Source: Streptomyces sp. M92 (GTDB lineage Bacteria > Actinomycetota > Actinomycetes > Streptomycetales > Streptomycetaceae). From it: 64,000 bases of DNA. Location: positions 310,001 through 374,000 of the forward strand of contig NZ_CP101137.1 in assembly GCF_028473745.1 (NCBI RefSeq). The letters run 5' to 3'. Shown here one piece after another: positions 22,035 to 32,583 of this stretch. Under the pieces are notes generated by a model that saw only the letters and a list, made by a program, of their open reading frames with translations, had not been told where the DNA came from and made no database searches. Positions within the stretch are counted from its first letter, which is position 1, and every line of letters begins with the position of its first letter. Position numbers and translations under genes: made by a program.

Positions 22035-23239
22035 TTCAGGAAGTCCGGCACGTCCAGTTCCTCGGCCGCACTGTCCGAGTAGGTGCGGGACGGCGGGACC
22101 GGCGGCGGGGCGACCTGCGGCAGGTCGCTCACCGGCTCCGGCGCGGGGGCCGGCTCCGGCTCCTCCTTCGGCTTGACGCTGCCGAGCGAACCGAAGGACG
22201 GACGGCTCTCGGGCTGCCGCACCGGGGTGGGTTCCTCGCGCTTGGCCGAGGAGGAGGCGCCGAGGACGTTGTCCCGCTGCTTGGACGGCGGCTGGCCCCC
22301 GTCGAAACCGGCCGCGATCACGGTGACCCGGACCTCGTCGCCGAGGGCGTCGTCGATGACCGCGCCGAAGATGATGTTGGCCTCGGGGTGGGCGGCCTCG
22401 CTGACCAGCTGGGCGGCCTCGTTGATCTCGAACAGGCCGAGGTCGGAGCCGCCGGAGATGGAGAGCAGCACGCCTCGGGCGCCGTCGATGGACGCCTCGA
22501 GCAGCGGGGAGGAGATCGCCATCTCGGCGGCGGCCACCGCGCGGTCGTCGCCGCGGGCCGAGCCGATGCCCATGAGGGCCGAACCGGCCTCGGACATGAC
22601 GGACTTCACGTCGGCGAAGTCCAGGTTGATCAGGCCGGGCGTGGTGATCAGGTCGGTGATGCCCTGCACACCGGACAGCAGCACCTGGTCGGCGGACTTG
22701 AACGCGTCGAGCACGCTGACCTGCCGGTCCGAGATGGACAGCAGCCGGTCGTTGGGGATGACGATGAGGGTGTCGACCTCTTCGCGGAGCTCGGCGATGC
22801 CGTCCTCGGCCTGGTTGGCCCGGCGCCTTCCCTCGAAGGTGAACGGGCGGGTGACCACGCCGATGGTGAGGGCGCCGAGCGAGCGGGCGATGTTGGCCAC
22901 GACGGGCGCGCCGCCGGTGCCGGTGCCGCCGCCTTCACCGGCTGTCACGAAGACCATGTCGGCCCCCTTGAGGACCTCCTCGATCTCCTCGCGGTGGTCC
23001 TCGGCGGCCTTGCGGCCGACGGCCGGGTTGGCTCCGGCGCCGAGTCCGCGGGTGAGTTCGCGGCCGACGTCGAGCTTGACGTCGGCGTCGCTCATCAACA
23101 GCGCCTGCGCGTCGGTGTTGATGGCGATGAACTCGACGCCCTTGAGACCGACCTCGATCATCCGGTTGATGGCATTGACACCACCGCCGCCGACACCGAT
23201 GACTTTGATGACTGCGAGGTAGTTCTGCGGTGCTGCCAC
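22031..23239 (-). CDS. ftsZ: cell division GTPase FtsZ
   Basis: Tubulin homologue that forms Z rings, needed in Streptomyces for vegetative cross-walls and the ladder of sporulation septa (402 aa). The tubulin signature [10 protein letters not shown] is at residues about 101-110, following [15 protein letters not shown]. The globular core ends near residue 315, followed by a Pro/Glu-rich linker and the conserved C-terminal tail ELDVPDFLK, the SepF-binding peptide. GTG at 23237-23239 was chosen because GAGAGG lies nine bases upstream and the protein then begins [13 protein letters not shown] as in other streptomycetes. Promoters should lie in the 287-base gap upstream. Confidence 0.98.
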   Translation of the reverse strand: MAAPQNYLAVIKVIGVGGGGVNAINRMIEVGLKGVEFIAINTDAQALLMSDADVKLDVGRELTRGLGAGANPAVGRKAAEDHREEIEEVLKGADMVFVTAGEGGGTGTGGAPVVANIARSLGALTIGVVTRPFTFEGRRRANQAEDGIAELREEVDTLIVIPNDRLLSISDRQVSVLDAFKSADQVLLSGVQGITDLITTPGLINLDFADVKSVMSEAGSALMGIGSARGDDRAVAAAEMAISSPLLEASIDGARGVLLSISGGSDLGLFEINEAAQLVSEAAHPEANIIFGAVIDDALGDEVRVTVIAAGFDGGQPPSKQRDNVLGASSSAKREEPTPVRQPESRPSFGSLGSVKPKEEPEPAPAPEPVSDLPQVAPPPVPPSRTYSDSAAEELDVPDFLK

Positions 23240-23526
23240 GTCGAAGGCCTCTCGCCTCGAGTTACGTGTCGCCGGCCGCCGAAGCACTGATGCCCCCGCG
23301 ACCCGACGACTGATGCCGATTGGGACGGTCCGTAGTGCCGACCCGAACCCTAACGCTGAAGTTTAGGGTTACCAGTGTGTCTGTTCCTTGGAGTCTTCTG
23401 AACAGGACACTAAGTCGACAAGTGGCGCGCGTTCAACGAACACGCCGAACCTCCCGTTTTTCTTTTCACCCTATGTGATCAGCCGTAGCGCTGCCCAACC
23501 AGGGTGCTGGCCTGCACGTATACCCG
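23240..23526 (-). promoter_or_regulatory. ftsZ upstream region with 8-bp dyad
   Basis: Gap between ftsQ and ftsZ, expected from S. coelicolor work to hold several ftsZ promoters, one sporulation-specific. The clearest structure is AACCCTAA (23346-23353) and TTAGGGTT (23363-23370), a perfect 8-bp dyad with a 9-base spacer, in a stretch that is more AT-rich than its surroundings. Individual promoters cannot be assigned from sequence alone. Confidence 0.6.
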
Positions 23527-24321
23527 TCAACTCCCTGATGACGCGGGCGCGGTGGGAACGCTCACGTCGAAGTGCCGCGCGCCGGGGGTCGCTTTCATCA
23601 GCGCGGTGAGCGCCCGGGCCTTCCGCTCGCCCTGCTCTCCGCTGCCCCAGGCCACCGTGCGGTCACCGCTCAACTTCAGCGAGATGGCGTCGTAGGAACG
23701 GACCTTGACGGTCCGTACGTCCTTGGCGACCGCGTCCGGAAGGCGGCCGGCCACCCCTACCGCCGCGCGCACCAGGCGGTCCTCGTCGAAGCGGCGCAGA
23801 CTCGCCGCGGCGTTGCCGGAACGGGCGAGGTCCAATTCCAGCTCGGGCACGCCTTTCGGGGCGCGGGAAACCGTGGCGAAACGGACGCCTTCATCGTCCA
23901 CTTCCACGTACTTTCCGCCCTTTTGGACAATGAGAACCGGGGTACGCTCCGTCACTTTCAGCTCGATTCCGTGCGGCCAGGAACGCTCTACGCGGACTTC
24001 GTCGATGCGGGGCAATGCCCGGGCGAGCCGCGCCTCGATCGCCGCGGTGTCGACGGCGACGAGCGGGTCCCCGATCGGCACGTCGGCGGCCGCACGCACC
24101 TGCCCGGGCGTCAGAACACGGGCGCCGGAGACCGACACGCGTTCCACGCGCGTCCAGTCCGAACCGTAGAGCAGCCAGACGGTGCCGCCCGCGAGAAGCA
24201 CCAGGACGACGGCCGCGACGACGACCGTGCGAAGGCGCGGCGGGCGCAGCCACCGGGCCCGGGGCGGGCCGGACGACTCCTGCTGGCGTTCACCGCGTTC
24301 GGCGGTGGTCGGTCCGGCCAC
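23527..24321 (-). CDS. ftsQ: cell division protein FtsQ
   Basis: Bitopic divisome protein joining FtsL and its partners to late division (264 aa). A basic cytoplasmic N-terminus (about 1-30) and one transmembrane helix (about 32-52) are followed by a POTRA domain (RVERVSVSGARVLTPGQV) and the FtsQ/DivIB domain (RSWPHGIELKVTERTPV). GTG at 24319-24321. The gap to murG is 25 bases; murC, which separates murG from ftsQ in many actinobacteria, is not here. Confidence 0.94.
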   Translation of the reverse strand: MAGPTTAERGERQQESSGPPRARWLRPPRLRTVVVAAVVLVLLAGGTVWLLYGSDWTRVERVSVSGARVLTPGQVRAAADVPIGDPLVAVDTAAIEARLARALPRIDEVRVERSWPHGIELKVTERTPVLIVQKGGKYVEVDDEGVRFATVSRAPKGVPELELDLARSGNAAASLRRFDEDRLVRAAVGVAGRLPDAVAKDVRTVKVRSYDAISLKLSGDRTVAWGSGEQGERKARALTALMKATPGARHFDVSVPTAPASSGS

Positions 24322-24346
24322 GCTCCCTGCCCTCCGTCAGACGTGT

Positions 24347-25441
24347 CTAGCGGTGTGCACGGGCGGCGATCGCCTCGTACACCATGCCGACGAGCAGGTC
24401 GTCGGCGTCCCGGCGGCCGAACTCGGCGGCGGCGCGGGACATCTCGTACAGCCTGTGCGGGTCGGCGAGCACGGGCAGGACTTCGTGCTGCACCCACTCG
24501 GGGGTGAGGTCCGCGTCGTCGACCAGCAGACCGCCGCCGGCCTTGACCACCGGCTGGGCGTTGAGCCGCTGTTCGCCGTTGCCGATGGGCAGCGGGACGT
24601 AGGCGGCCGGGAGTCCGACGGCGGAGAGTTCGGCGACGGTCATCGCGCCCGCGCGGCAGAGCATCATGTCGGCCGCGGCGTACGCGAGGTCCATCCGGTC
24701 CAGGTAACTTACCGGGATGTACGGGGGCATCCCCGGCATCTGCTGGACCTGCGGCAGTTCGTTCTTGGGGCCGACCGCGTGCAGGATCTGGATGCCGGCC
24801 TGCTGGAGCCGGGGCGCGACCTGCTGGATCACCTCGTTGAGGCGGCGGGCGCCCTGCGAGCCGCCGGTGACCAGCAGCGTGGGCAGGTTGGGGTCGAGCC
24901 CGAACATCGCGCGGGCCTCGGGGCGGGCGGCGGCCCGGTCGAGGGTGGCGATGGAGCGGCGCAGCGGGATGCCGATGTAGCGGGAGTTGCGCAGCTTGCT
25001 GTCCGGCGTGGACACGGCGACCTGGGCCGCGTACCGCGAACCGATCTTGTTGGCCAGACCGGGGCGGGCGTTGGCCTCGTGGACGACGATCGGCACGCCG
25101 AGCCGCTTGGCCGCGAGGTAGCCGGGCAGGGCCACGTAGCCGCCGAAACCGACGACGGCGTCCGCCTTGGTGCGCTCCAGGATCTGCTCGGTCGCCTTGA
25201 TGGTGCCGCGCAGCCGGCCCGGGACGGTGATCAGCTCGGGGGTGGGCTTGCGTGGCAGCGGTACGGCCGGGATCAGCGCCAGTTCGTACCCGCGCTCGGG
25301 TACGAGGCGGGTCTCGAGACCGCGTTCCGTGCCCAGGGCCGTGATGCCCACGGTCGGATCCTGCCTGCGCAGGGCGTCCGCGAGGGCGAGCGCGGGCTCG
25401 ATGTGGCCCGCGGTTCCTCCGCCGGCGAGTACGACATGCAC
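24347..25441 (-). CDS. murG: UDP-GlcNAc:lipid I GlcNAc transferase MurG
   Basis: Peripheral membrane GT28 glycosyltransferase making lipid II from lipid I (364 aa, usual). The first Gly-rich loop is [15 protein letters not shown], the second [14 protein letters not shown], and the donor-site loop [12 protein letters not shown]; the [11 protein letters not shown] stretch binds the UDP-sugar. GTG at 25439-25441 is preceded by GGAGAG. It starts six bases after the ftsW stop. Confidence 0.97.
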   Translation of the reverse strand: MHVVLAGGGTAGHIEPALALADALRRQDPTVGITALGTERGLETRLVPERGYELALIPAVPLPRKPTPELITVPGRLRGTIKATEQILERTKADAVVGFGGYVALPGYLAAKRLGVPIVVHEANARPGLANKIGSRYAAQVAVSTPDSKLRNSRYIGIPLRRSIATLDRAAARPEARAMFGLDPNLPTLLVTGGSQGARRLNEVIQQVAPRLQQAGIQILHAVGPKNELPQVQQMPGMPPYIPVSYLDRMDLAYAAADMMLCRAGAMTVAELSAVGLPAAYVPLPIGNGEQRLNAQPVVKAGGGLLVDDADLTPEWVQHEVLPVLADPHRLYEMSRAAAEFGRRDADDLLVGMVYEAIAARAHR

Positions 25442-25447
25442 CGAAAT

Positions 25448-26818
25448 TCACCGCTCTCCGGACGAGCGCGCCTTCGAGGCACGCCGTCGCATCGTGTTCC
25501 AACTCCGGGGGTTCCGCTTGGACCCGGGACCCCTGGCTCCCCGCTTTCTACCAAAGCGAGGTTGCCGCAGCGCAAGCGCCGCCCGCGCACCGGGTTCGTC
25601 ACGCGCGAAGGCGATCAGCAGACCGATGGCGAACATGGTCGGCAGCAGGGCGGAACCGCCGTAGGAGAACAGCGGGAGCGGAACACCGGCGATCGGGAGC
25701 AGCCCGAGGACCGCACCGATGTTGATCACGGCTTGGGCCGTGATCCAGGTGGTCACGCCTCCCGCGGCATACCTCACGAACGGGTCTTCCGTGCGTCCGG
25801 CCACGCGGATACCCGCATAGCCTAGAGCCGCGAAGAGGGCGAGCACCGACAGCGTCCCCGCCAGGCCCAGCTCCTCACCGGTGACGGCGAAGATGAAGTC
25901 CGTGTGTGCTTCGGGGAGTTGACCCCATTTCTCCACACTGGCACCGAGCCCGGATCCGAACAGTCCGCCCGAGGCGAGGGCGTAGATGCCGTGCACCGCC
26001 TGCCAGCAGGCGTCGCCGGGGCCGGGGTCGGTGGCGCCGAGACAGCCCAGCCGGGCCATGCGGTTGGGGCTGGTCTTGATGAGGATGAAGCCGAGCAGCA
26101 CGGCGATCGACAGCACACCGGCGAACAGCCGGGTGGGCGCGCCCGCCAGCCACAGCAGGCCGAAGAGGATCGCGGTCAGGATGATCGCCGTGCCCATGTC
26201 GCCGCCGATCATGATCAGCCCGAGCAGCATGAACGCGGCCGGCACCAGCGGCACCAGCATGTGTTTCCACTGGGTCAGCAGCTTCTTGTCCTGCTTGCGG
26301 GCGAGCAGGTCCGCGCCCCACAGCACCAGGGCGAGCTTGCCGAACTCGCTGGGCTGGATCTGGAAGGAGCCGCCGAGCGCGATCCAGTTCTGGTTGCCGT
26401 TGACCGCGACTCCTATCCCGGGGATCTGCACCAGGATCATCAGGACGACGGCACCGGCGAGGATCGGGTAGGCCAGCGCCCGGTGCAGCTTCACCGGCAT
26501 CTTCATCGCGGCCACCAGCAGCCCGGCGCCGATCAGGGCGGCCAGGGCCTGCTTGCGGAAGAAGTACGACCCCGGCAGCGAGAGCTGGAGCGCGGTGATC
26601 TGGGACGCCGAGTAGACCATGATCAGACCGAGCACGGTGATCAGCGCGCCGGCGCCGGAGATCAGGTAGTAGGCGGTCAGCGGCCGGTCCCAGGCGCGGC
26701 GCAGGCGTCGGTGGGCGCGGAGCACGGGGTTGTCGCGCGGCGGCTTCGGCGCGGGAGGCCGTCCGGTGGCCCGCTGCACGGGCGGACGCCCGGTACGGCT
26801 CTGAGGACTACCGGGCAT
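25448..26818 (-). CDS. ftsW: FtsW SEDS-family peptidoglycan polymerase
   Basis: Septal peptidoglycan glycosyltransferase of the SEDS family working with FtsI (456 aa). About ten membrane helices span residues 45-420. Conserved parts include GIGVAVNGNQNWIALG, the catalytic-loop region FAVTGEELGLAGTLSVL and the GVPLPLFSYGGSAL motif. Cytoplasmic tails at both ends are Arg/Pro-rich. ATG at 26816-26818. There is a 76-base gap to murD upstream, the widest within this part of the cluster. Confidence 0.96.
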   Translation of the reverse strand: MPGSPQSRTGRPPVQRATGRPPAPKPPRDNPVLRAHRRLRRAWDRPLTAYYLISGAGALITVLGLIMVYSASQITALQLSLPGSYFFRKQALAALIGAGLLVAAMKMPVKLHRALAYPILAGAVVLMILVQIPGIGVAVNGNQNWIALGGSFQIQPSEFGKLALVLWGADLLARKQDKKLLTQWKHMLVPLVPAAFMLLGLIMIGGDMGTAIILTAILFGLLWLAGAPTRLFAGVLSIAVLLGFILIKTSPNRMARLGCLGATDPGPGDACWQAVHGIYALASGGLFGSGLGASVEKWGQLPEAHTDFIFAVTGEELGLAGTLSVLALFAALGYAGIRVAGRTEDPFVRYAAGGVTTWITAQAVINIGAVLGLLPIAGVPLPLFSYGGSALLPTMFAIGLLIAFARDEPGARAALALRQPRFGRKRGARGPGSKRNPRSWNTMRRRASKARSSGER

Positions 26819-26894
26819 CGCGGCCTCCGCTGTACGTCGGCATGGACCGTCCCACGCGTCCTCCCGAGATCACCCGGCGCAGGAGGCGGCCGGG

Positions 26895-28316
26895 TCAGGC
26901 GCCGAGTTCGCGAACGGCCTGTGCGAACGCGTCGCCGCGCTTGTTGTAGTTGGTGAACATGTCCATGGAGGCACAGGCCGGGGCCAGCAGCACCGTGTCG
27001 CCGGGCCGGGCGAGTCGCCGGGCCTCCTGGACGGCCTGGAGCATCGCACCAGTGTCGGTCCGGTCGAGGTCGACCACGGGTACCTCGGGGGCGTGTCGCG
27101 CCAGGGCTTCGCGGATCAGCGCGCGGTCGGCGCCGATGAGTACGGCGCCGCGCAGCCGCTTCGCCGCACCCGCGACCAGCTCGTCGAAGGTGGCGCCCTT
27201 GGCCAGTCCGCCCGCGATCCAGACGATCGACTCGTAGGCGGCCAGGGACGCCTCGGTGGCGTGGGTGTTGGTGGCCTTGGAGTCGTCCACGTACGCCACG
27301 CCGTCGACGTCGGCGACGTGCGCGATGCGGTGGGCGTCGGGGGTGAAGGCGCGCAGCCCGTCCCGTACGGCCGCGGCGGGGACGCCGAAGGCGCGGGCGA
27401 GGGCGGCGGCGGCGAGGGCGTTGGCGATGTTGTGCGGGGCCGGCGGGTTGACGTCGGAGACCTCGGCGAGCTCCTGGGCGTTCTTGTGCCGGTTCTCGAC
27501 GAAGGCGCGGTCGACCAGGATGCCGTCCACGACGCCGAGTTGGGAGGGCGCCGGGGAGCCGAGGGTGAAGCCGATCGCCCGGCAGCCCTCCTCGACGTCG
27601 GCCTCGCGGACCAGGTCCTCGGTGGCCTTGTCGGCGACGTTGTAGACGCAGGCGACGCGATTGCCCTCGTAGACACGGCCCTTGTCGGCGGCGTACGCCT
27701 CCATGGAGCCGTGCCAGTCGAGGTGGTCGGGGGCGAGGTTGAGGACGGCGGCCGAGTGGGCGCGCGGGGAGGGCGCCCAGTGGAGCTGGTAGCTGGACAG
27801 CTCCACCGCGAGGACGTCGTACTGCTCGTCGCCGGTGACCGCGTCCAGCAGGGAGACGCCGATGTTGCCGACGGCGGCGGTGCGCAGACCGGCCGCCTTC
27901 AGGATCGACGCGAGCATCTGGACGGTGGTGGTCTTGCCGTTGGTGCCGGTGACCGCGAGCCAGGGCGCGGAGTCGGGGCCGCGCAGGCGCCAGGCCAGTT
28001 CGACGTCGCCCCAGACCGGGACGCCGGCCTGTCCGGCCGCCGTGAACAGCGGCTTGGTGGGCTTCCAGCCGGGGGCGGTGACGATCAGCTCGGTGCCGTC
28101 GGGCAGCGTGTCCCCGTCGCCGAGGCGCACGGTGATGCCGAGCGCCTCCAACTCGGCCGCCTGCGCCCGCGCGCGCTCGTCCGCGCCGTCGTTGACGACG
28201 GTCACGCGCGCGCCGAGGCCGTGCAGGGCCTTGGCCGCCGGAACACCGGAGACGCCGAGTCCGGCGACGGTGACGTGCTTGCCCTGGAATTCGAAAGGCA
28301 CCGAGGAGTCGGTCAC
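26895..28316 (-). CDS. murD: UDP-MurNAc-L-Ala:D-Glu ligase MurD
   Basis: Cytoplasmic ATP-dependent ligase adding D-Glu to UDP-MurNAc-L-Ala (473 aa). The N-terminal Rossmann-like domain has [16 protein letters not shown]; the ATP loop is [14 protein letters not shown], followed by [11 protein letters not shown] and [11 protein letters not shown], then the C-terminal [15 protein letters not shown]. The GTG at 28314-28316 overlaps the mraY stop (GTGA), giving translational coupling; an in-frame ATG at 28331 is the alternative start. Confidence 0.96.
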   Translation of the reverse strand: MTDSSVPFEFQGKHVTVAGLGVSGVPAAKALHGLGARVTVVNDGADERARAQAAELEALGITVRLGDGDTLPDGTELIVTAPGWKPTKPLFTAAGQAGVPVWGDVELAWRLRGPDSAPWLAVTGTNGKTTTVQMLASILKAAGLRTAAVGNIGVSLLDAVTGDEQYDVLAVELSSYQLHWAPSPRAHSAAVLNLAPDHLDWHGSMEAYAADKGRVYEGNRVACVYNVADKATEDLVREADVEEGCRAIGFTLGSPAPSQLGVVDGILVDRAFVENRHKNAQELAEVSDVNPPAPHNIANALAAAALARAFGVPAAAVRDGLRAFTPDAHRIAHVADVDGVAYVDDSKATNTHATEASLAAYESIVWIAGGLAKGATFDELVAGAAKRLRGAVLIGADRALIREALARHAPEVPVVDLDRTDTGAMLQAVQEARRLARPGDTVLLAPACASMDMFTNYNKRGDAFAQAVRELGA

Positions 28317-29407
28317 TTGTCCGCTGCCCATCCCGCGTAGAAGAGGCCCAGTCCGACGATCACACAGATGCCCTGGATGATCCAGAAACGGACCACGACA
28401 AGGACCTCGGACCAGCCTTTGAGTTCGAAGTGGTGCTGGAGTGGCGCCATTCTGAAGACGCGCTTGCCGGTGAGCCGGAAGGAGCCGACCTGGATGACCA
28501 CCGACATGGTGATCAGGACGAACAGGCCGCCCAGGATGGCCATCAGCAGCTCGGTGCGCGAGCAGATCGCCAGACCCGCGAGCACACCGCCGAGCGCGAG
28601 CGAACCGGTGTCGCCCATGAAGATCTTGGCCGGCGAGGTGTTCCACCACAGGAAGCCGAGGCAGGCGCCCATCAGGGCGGAGGAGACCACCGCGAGGTCG
28701 AGGGGGTCGCGCACCTCGTAGCAGGCGCCCGGGTTGGTCAGGGTCAGCGCGTTGGCGCAGGACTCCTGGAACTGCCAGACGCCGATGAATGTGTAGGCGC
28801 CGAAGACCAGGACGGAGGCGCCGGTGGCCAGGCCGTCCAGACCGTCGGTCAGGTTCACGCCGTTCGACATCGCGAGGATCATGAACAGCGCCCAGATGAC
28901 GAACAGCACCGGGCCGATCGACCAGCCGAAGTCGGTGATGAACGACAGCTTGGTGGACGCCGGGGTGTTGCCGCGGTTGTCCGCGAACTGGAGGGAGAGC
29001 ACGGCGAAGGCGATGCCGACGATGAGCTGGCCGGCCATCTTCGCCTTGGCCCGCAGGCCCAGCGAACGCCTCTTGACGATCTTGATGTAGTCGTCGAGGA
29101 AGCCGACCAGGCCCATGCCCACCATCAGGCCGAGCACCAGCAGACCGGAGAAGGTCGGCGCCGCGTCCGCCTCCGGGTCCAGGTAGCTGGTGATCACCTT
29201 GGCGAGGAAGTAGGCGGCGACCGTCGCCAGGATGAAGGCGATACCACCCATGGTCGGCGTACCGCGCTTGCTGGCGTGCTCGCGCGGTCCGTCGTCGCGG
29301 ATGTACTGGCCGTAGCCCTTGCGGGCCAGCAGCTTGATCAGCAGCGGGGTGCCGACCAGCGTCAGGAACAGACCGATGACGCCCGCGAACAGGATCTGCT
29401 TCATCAT
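28313..29407 (-). CDS. mraY: phospho-MurNAc-pentapeptide transferase MraY
   Basis: Integral membrane enzyme making lipid I from UDP-MurNAc-pentapeptide and undecaprenyl phosphate (364 aa). Ten hydrophobic segments; catalytic and metal motifs are [32 protein letters not shown] and [11 protein letters not shown], with [13 protein letters not shown] near the end. ATG at 29405-29407 overlaps the murF stop (ATGA); a second ATG follows directly. Confidence 0.97.
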   Translation of the reverse strand: MMKQILFAGVIGLFLTLVGTPLLIKLLARKGYGQYIRDDGPREHASKRGTPTMGGIAFILATVAAYFLAKVITSYLDPEADAAPTFSGLLVLGLMVGMGLVGFLDDYIKIVKRRSLGLRAKAKMAGQLIVGIAFAVLSLQFADNRGNTPASTKLSFITDFGWSIGPVLFVIWALFMILAMSNGVNLTDGLDGLATGASVLVFGAYTFIGVWQFQESCANALTLTNPGACYEVRDPLDLAVVSSALMGACLGFLWWNTSPAKIFMGDTGSLALGGVLAGLAICSRTELLMAILGGLFVLITMSVVIQVGSFRLTGKRVFRMAPLQHHFELKGWSEVLVVVRFWIIQGICVIVGLGLFYAGWAADK

Positions 29408-30819
29408 CGGGCGGCAACCTCACCCTCGGCGCCGGTCTCGAGCAGCGCCGCGGCGACGCTCTCCAGCCCCACCGAACGGGACGCCTTCACGAGCACGACG
29501 TCCCCCGGGCGCAGCTCGCTGCGCAACAGGTCGACCGCCGCCTGTGCGTCGGACACGTGCACCGACTCCTCACCCCACGAACCCTCGTTATATGCGCCCA
29601 GTTGCAGCCATTGGGCTTCCCTGCCCCCGACCGCGACGAGCTTGCTGACGTTGAGCCGGACGGCGAGCCGTCCGACCGCGTCGTGCTCGGCGAGCGCCTC
29701 GTCCCCGAGCTCGGCCATCTTGCCGAGCACCGCCCACGTACGACGCCCCTTTCCCATGGCGGCGAGCGCACGCAGCGCGGCCTTCATGGACTCGGGGTTC
29801 GCGTTGTAGGCGTCGTTGACGACCGTCACGCCGTCCGGGCGCTCGGTGACCTCCATCCGCCAGCGGGAGAGGGAGCCCGCCTCGGAGAGCGCGGTGGCGA
29901 TCTCGTCTGCGGACATGCCCAACTCGTGGGCGACGGCGGCCGCGGCGAGCGCGTTCGACACGTGGTGCTCACCGTACAGGCGCATGGTCACATCGCTTGC
30001 ACCGGAGGGTGTGTGAAGCCTGAAGGAGGGCTGTCCGGTGTCCGTGAGTCGCACGTTCTCACCGCGAACGTCCGCTTCGTCGGACTCTCCGAAAAGAAGC
30101 ACCTTCGCCTTCGTTCGGGAGGCCATGGCCCGTACGAGGCCGTCGTCGGCGTTGAGGATCGCGGTGCCGCCCTCCTCGGCCGAAGGCAGCGCCTCGACGA
30201 GTTCGCCCTTGGCCCGGGCGATCTGCTCGCGGCCGCCGAACTCCCCGATGTGCGCGGAGCCGACGTTGAGGACGAGACCGATCCGCGGTGGGGTCAGCTC
30301 GCAGAGGTACCGGATGTGGCCGATGCCGCGGGCACCCATCTCCAGCACGAGGAACCTGGTCTCCTCGGTGGCGGTGAGCGCGGTGAGCGGCAGCCCCACC
30401 TCGTTGTTCATGGAGCCGGGCGTGAAGACCGTGGGCGCCTTGCGGCGCAGCACCTGGGCGATCAGGTCCTTGGTGCTGGTCTTGCCGGCCGACCCGGTGA
30501 GGGCCACGAGGGTGGCGCCGAGGCGTCGTACGACGTGCCGGGCGAGGGCACCGAGGGCGGCCTGGACGTCGTCCACGACGATCGCGGGCACGCCGACGGG
30601 GCGGGAGCCGAGCACGGCCACCGCGCCCGCCTCGACGACCGCCGGCGCGTAGTCGTGGCCGTCCACCCGCTCGCCGACGAAGGCGACGAAGAGGCAGCCG
30701 GGCCCCGCTTCCCGCGAGTCCCGGACGACCGGCCCGGTGACCTGCGCGGACGCGTCCGGTATGTCGTGCATCCGCCCGCCGACGACTTCTGCGATCTCGG
30801 CGAGAGAGAGGGTGATCAC
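29404..30819 (-). CDS. murF: UDP-MurNAc-tripeptide:D-Ala-D-Ala ligase MurF
   Basis: Cytoplasmic ligase completing the pentapeptide precursor by adding D-Ala-D-Ala (471 aa). The N-terminal substrate domain has [21 protein letters not shown]; the ATP loop is [13 protein letters not shown]; central motifs include [11 protein letters not shown] and [22 protein letters not shown] at 30817-30819 with AGGGGAC upstream. Lies 49 bases after murE and couples to mraY. Confidence 0.97.
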   Translation of the reverse strand: MITLSLAEIAEVVGGRMHDIPDASAQVTGPVVRDSREAGPGCLFVAFVGERVDGHDYAPAVVEAGAVAVLGSRPVGVPAIVVDDVQAALGALARHVVRRLGATLVALTGSAGKTSTKDLIAQVLRRKAPTVFTPGSMNNEVGLPLTALTATEETRFLVLEMGARGIGHIRYLCELTPPRIGLVLNVGSAHIGEFGGREQIARAKGELVEALPSAEEGGTAILNADDGLVRAMASRTKAKVLLFGESDEADVRGENVRLTDTGQPSFRLHTPSGASDVTMRLYGEHHVSNALAAAAVAHELGMSADEIATALSEAGSLSRWRMEVTERPDGVTVVNDAYNANPESMKAALRALAAMGKGRRTWAVLGKMAELGDEALAEHDAVGRLAVRLNVSKLVAVGGREAQWLQLGAYNEGSWGEESVHVSDAQAAVDLLRSELRPGDVVLVKASRSVGLESVAAALLETGAEGEVAAR

Positions 30820-30868
30820 AAGTTCGTCCCCTGGATCAGGATCAGGATCGGCTGGATCTTTCGGGATC

Positions 30869-32524
30869 TCATCCCTGGGCTTTCTGGATGGCTTCGCGCA
30901 GCACCTGGCGGTCGTCGAAGGGACGGACCACCCCGGCGATGTCCTGGCCCTGCTCGTGGCCCTTGCCCGCGACCAGCACGGTGTCGCCGGGCCGGGCCCG
31001 GGCGACGGCGGCGGCGATGGCGGCGGCGCGGTCCTCGAAGACCTGGACCTCGCCGCGCTCGTGGGCGGGCACGGACGCCGCGCCCTGAAGCATGGTGGCG
31101 AGGATCGCGAGGGGGTCCTCGGAGCGGGGGTTGTCGGAGGTCAGTACGGCGGTGTCGGCGAACCGGGCCACGGCGGCGCCCATCGGCTCCCGCTTGGACG
31201 TGTCCCGGTCGCCGCCGCAGCCGAGCACGGCGTGCAGCTTGCCCTCGGTCACCTTGCGCAGGGCGCGCAGGACGGACTCGACGGCGTCGGTCTTGTGGGC
31301 GTAGTCGACCACGGCGAGGTACGGCTGGCCCTCGTCCACGCGCTCCAGGCGGCCCGGCACGCCGGGGACGGCGGCGATGCCGTCGGCGGCGGTCTGCGGG
31401 TCGAGGCCGGCGGCGGCGAGGGAGACGATCGCGGCGAGGGTGTTCGCCACGTTGAACGGTCCGGCCAGCGGCGACTTGGCGGCGATCTGCTCGCCCTTGG
31501 GACCGAACACGGTGAAGGTCGAGTCCAGCGGGCCGACCTCGACCTCGTCGGCGCGCCAGTCGGCGTCCGGGTGGCCCTCGGCGGAGTAGGTGACGACCGG
31601 GACGGTGGCCTCGTTCGCGAGGCGGCGCCCGTACTCGTCGTCCACGTTGACCACGCCGAGCTTGCTGCGCCGCGGCGTGAAGAGCTGCGCCTTGGCCTGG
31701 AAGTAGTCCTCCATGCCGGAGTGGAACTCCATGTGCTCCGGGCTGAGGTTGGTGAAGACCGCGATGTCGAAGACGCAGGCGTCGACGCGGCCGAGTACCA
31801 GGGCGTGGCTGGAGACCTCCATGGCGACCGCGTCGGTGCCGCGCTCGCGCATCACCGCGAACAGCGCCTGGAGGTCGGTGGCCTCGGGCGTGGTGCGCTC
31901 GGACTTGATGCGCTCGTCGCCGATGCGCATCTCGACCGTGCCGATCAGGCCGGTGGACTTCACCGTACGCAGACCGCCCTCGACGAGGTAGGCGGTGGTG
32001 GTCTTGCCGGAGGTGCCGGTGATGCCGATCTGGAGCAGGTCCCGGCCCGGGTGGCCGTAGATCGTGGCCGCCAGCTCGCCCATCCGCGCGCGCGGGTCGT
32101 CGACGACGAGCGCCGGCAGACCGGCGGCGGCGACGCGCTCGGCACCGGACGGGTCGGTCAGCACGGCGACGGCGCCGAGGCCGGCGGCCTGGGTGGCGAA
32201 GTCGGCGCCGTGCAGGCGGGCCCCGGGCAGGGCGGCGTACAGGTCACCGGGGCGGACGGCACGCGAGTCGTGGGTGATGCCCGTGACCCCGGCGGTGCTG
32301 TCCGGTGCGGTGACACCCAGCTGGTCGGCGAGTTCCGCGAGGGGTGTGGCGGAGATCCGCGCCGGCCTGGGCGGTCCCGGGTAGGTCACGGGGTGGCCCT
32401 TCTGGGTGGTTTGGGACTGATCAGCGTGTGGCACGGCGGTGAGCGTACCGGGCGTACCCGCCTGCGGGCGAAGTGAGGTGGGGGCGCTGCTCTGGTTCCC
32501 GGGATCGGGGGTGATCGTTGTCAC
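30869..32524 (-). CDS. murE: UDP-MurNAc-L-Ala-D-Glu:diaminopimelate ligase MurE
   Basis: Cytoplasmic ligase adding diaminopimelate to the dipeptide precursor (551 aa with this start). ATP loop GITGTSGKTTTAYLVEG, MEVSSHALVLGRVD, and the amino-acid specificity motif DNPR in TSDNPRSEDP, characteristic of diaminopimelate-adding enzymes; streptomycetes use the LL form. The GTG at 32522-32524 has AGGAA eight bases upstream and gives a 45-residue low-complexity N-terminal extension. An internal GTG at 32387-32389, with AAGGG upstream, would begin at TYPGPPRP and give the more usual length of about 506 aa. I cannot decide between them by sequence alone. Confidence 0.94.
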   Translation of the reverse strand: MTTITPDPGNQSSAPTSLRPQAGTPGTLTAVPHADQSQTTQKGHPVTYPGPPRPARISATPLAELADQLGVTAPDSTAGVTGITHDSRAVRPGDLYAALPGARLHGADFATQAAGLGAVAVLTDPSGAERVAAAGLPALVVDDPRARMGELAATIYGHPGRDLLQIGITGTSGKTTTAYLVEGGLRTVKSTGLIGTVEMRIGDERIKSERTTPEATDLQALFAVMRERGTDAVAMEVSSHALVLGRVDACVFDIAVFTNLSPEHMEFHSGMEDYFQAKAQLFTPRRSKLGVVNVDDEYGRRLANEATVPVVTYSAEGHPDADWRADEVEVGPLDSTFTVFGPKGEQIAAKSPLAGPFNVANTLAAIVSLAAAGLDPQTAADGIAAVPGVPGRLERVDEGQPYLAVVDYAHKTDAVESVLRALRKVTEGKLHAVLGCGGDRDTSKREPMGAAVARFADTAVLTSDNPRSEDPLAILATMLQGAASVPAHERGEVQVFEDRAAAIAAAVARARPGDTVLVAGKGHEQGQDIAGVVRPFDDRQVLREAIQKAQG

Positions 32525-32583
32525 GGGTGGTTCCTGGTGGCTCGGTACTGCGTCGGCGCCGGCTCGGTGGGGGCCCGGCGGGG

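Noticed and set aside
23365-23385. BldD site in the ftsZ promoter region
   Set aside because: GGTTACCAGTGTGTC is near the consensus but spaced one base short on both strands.
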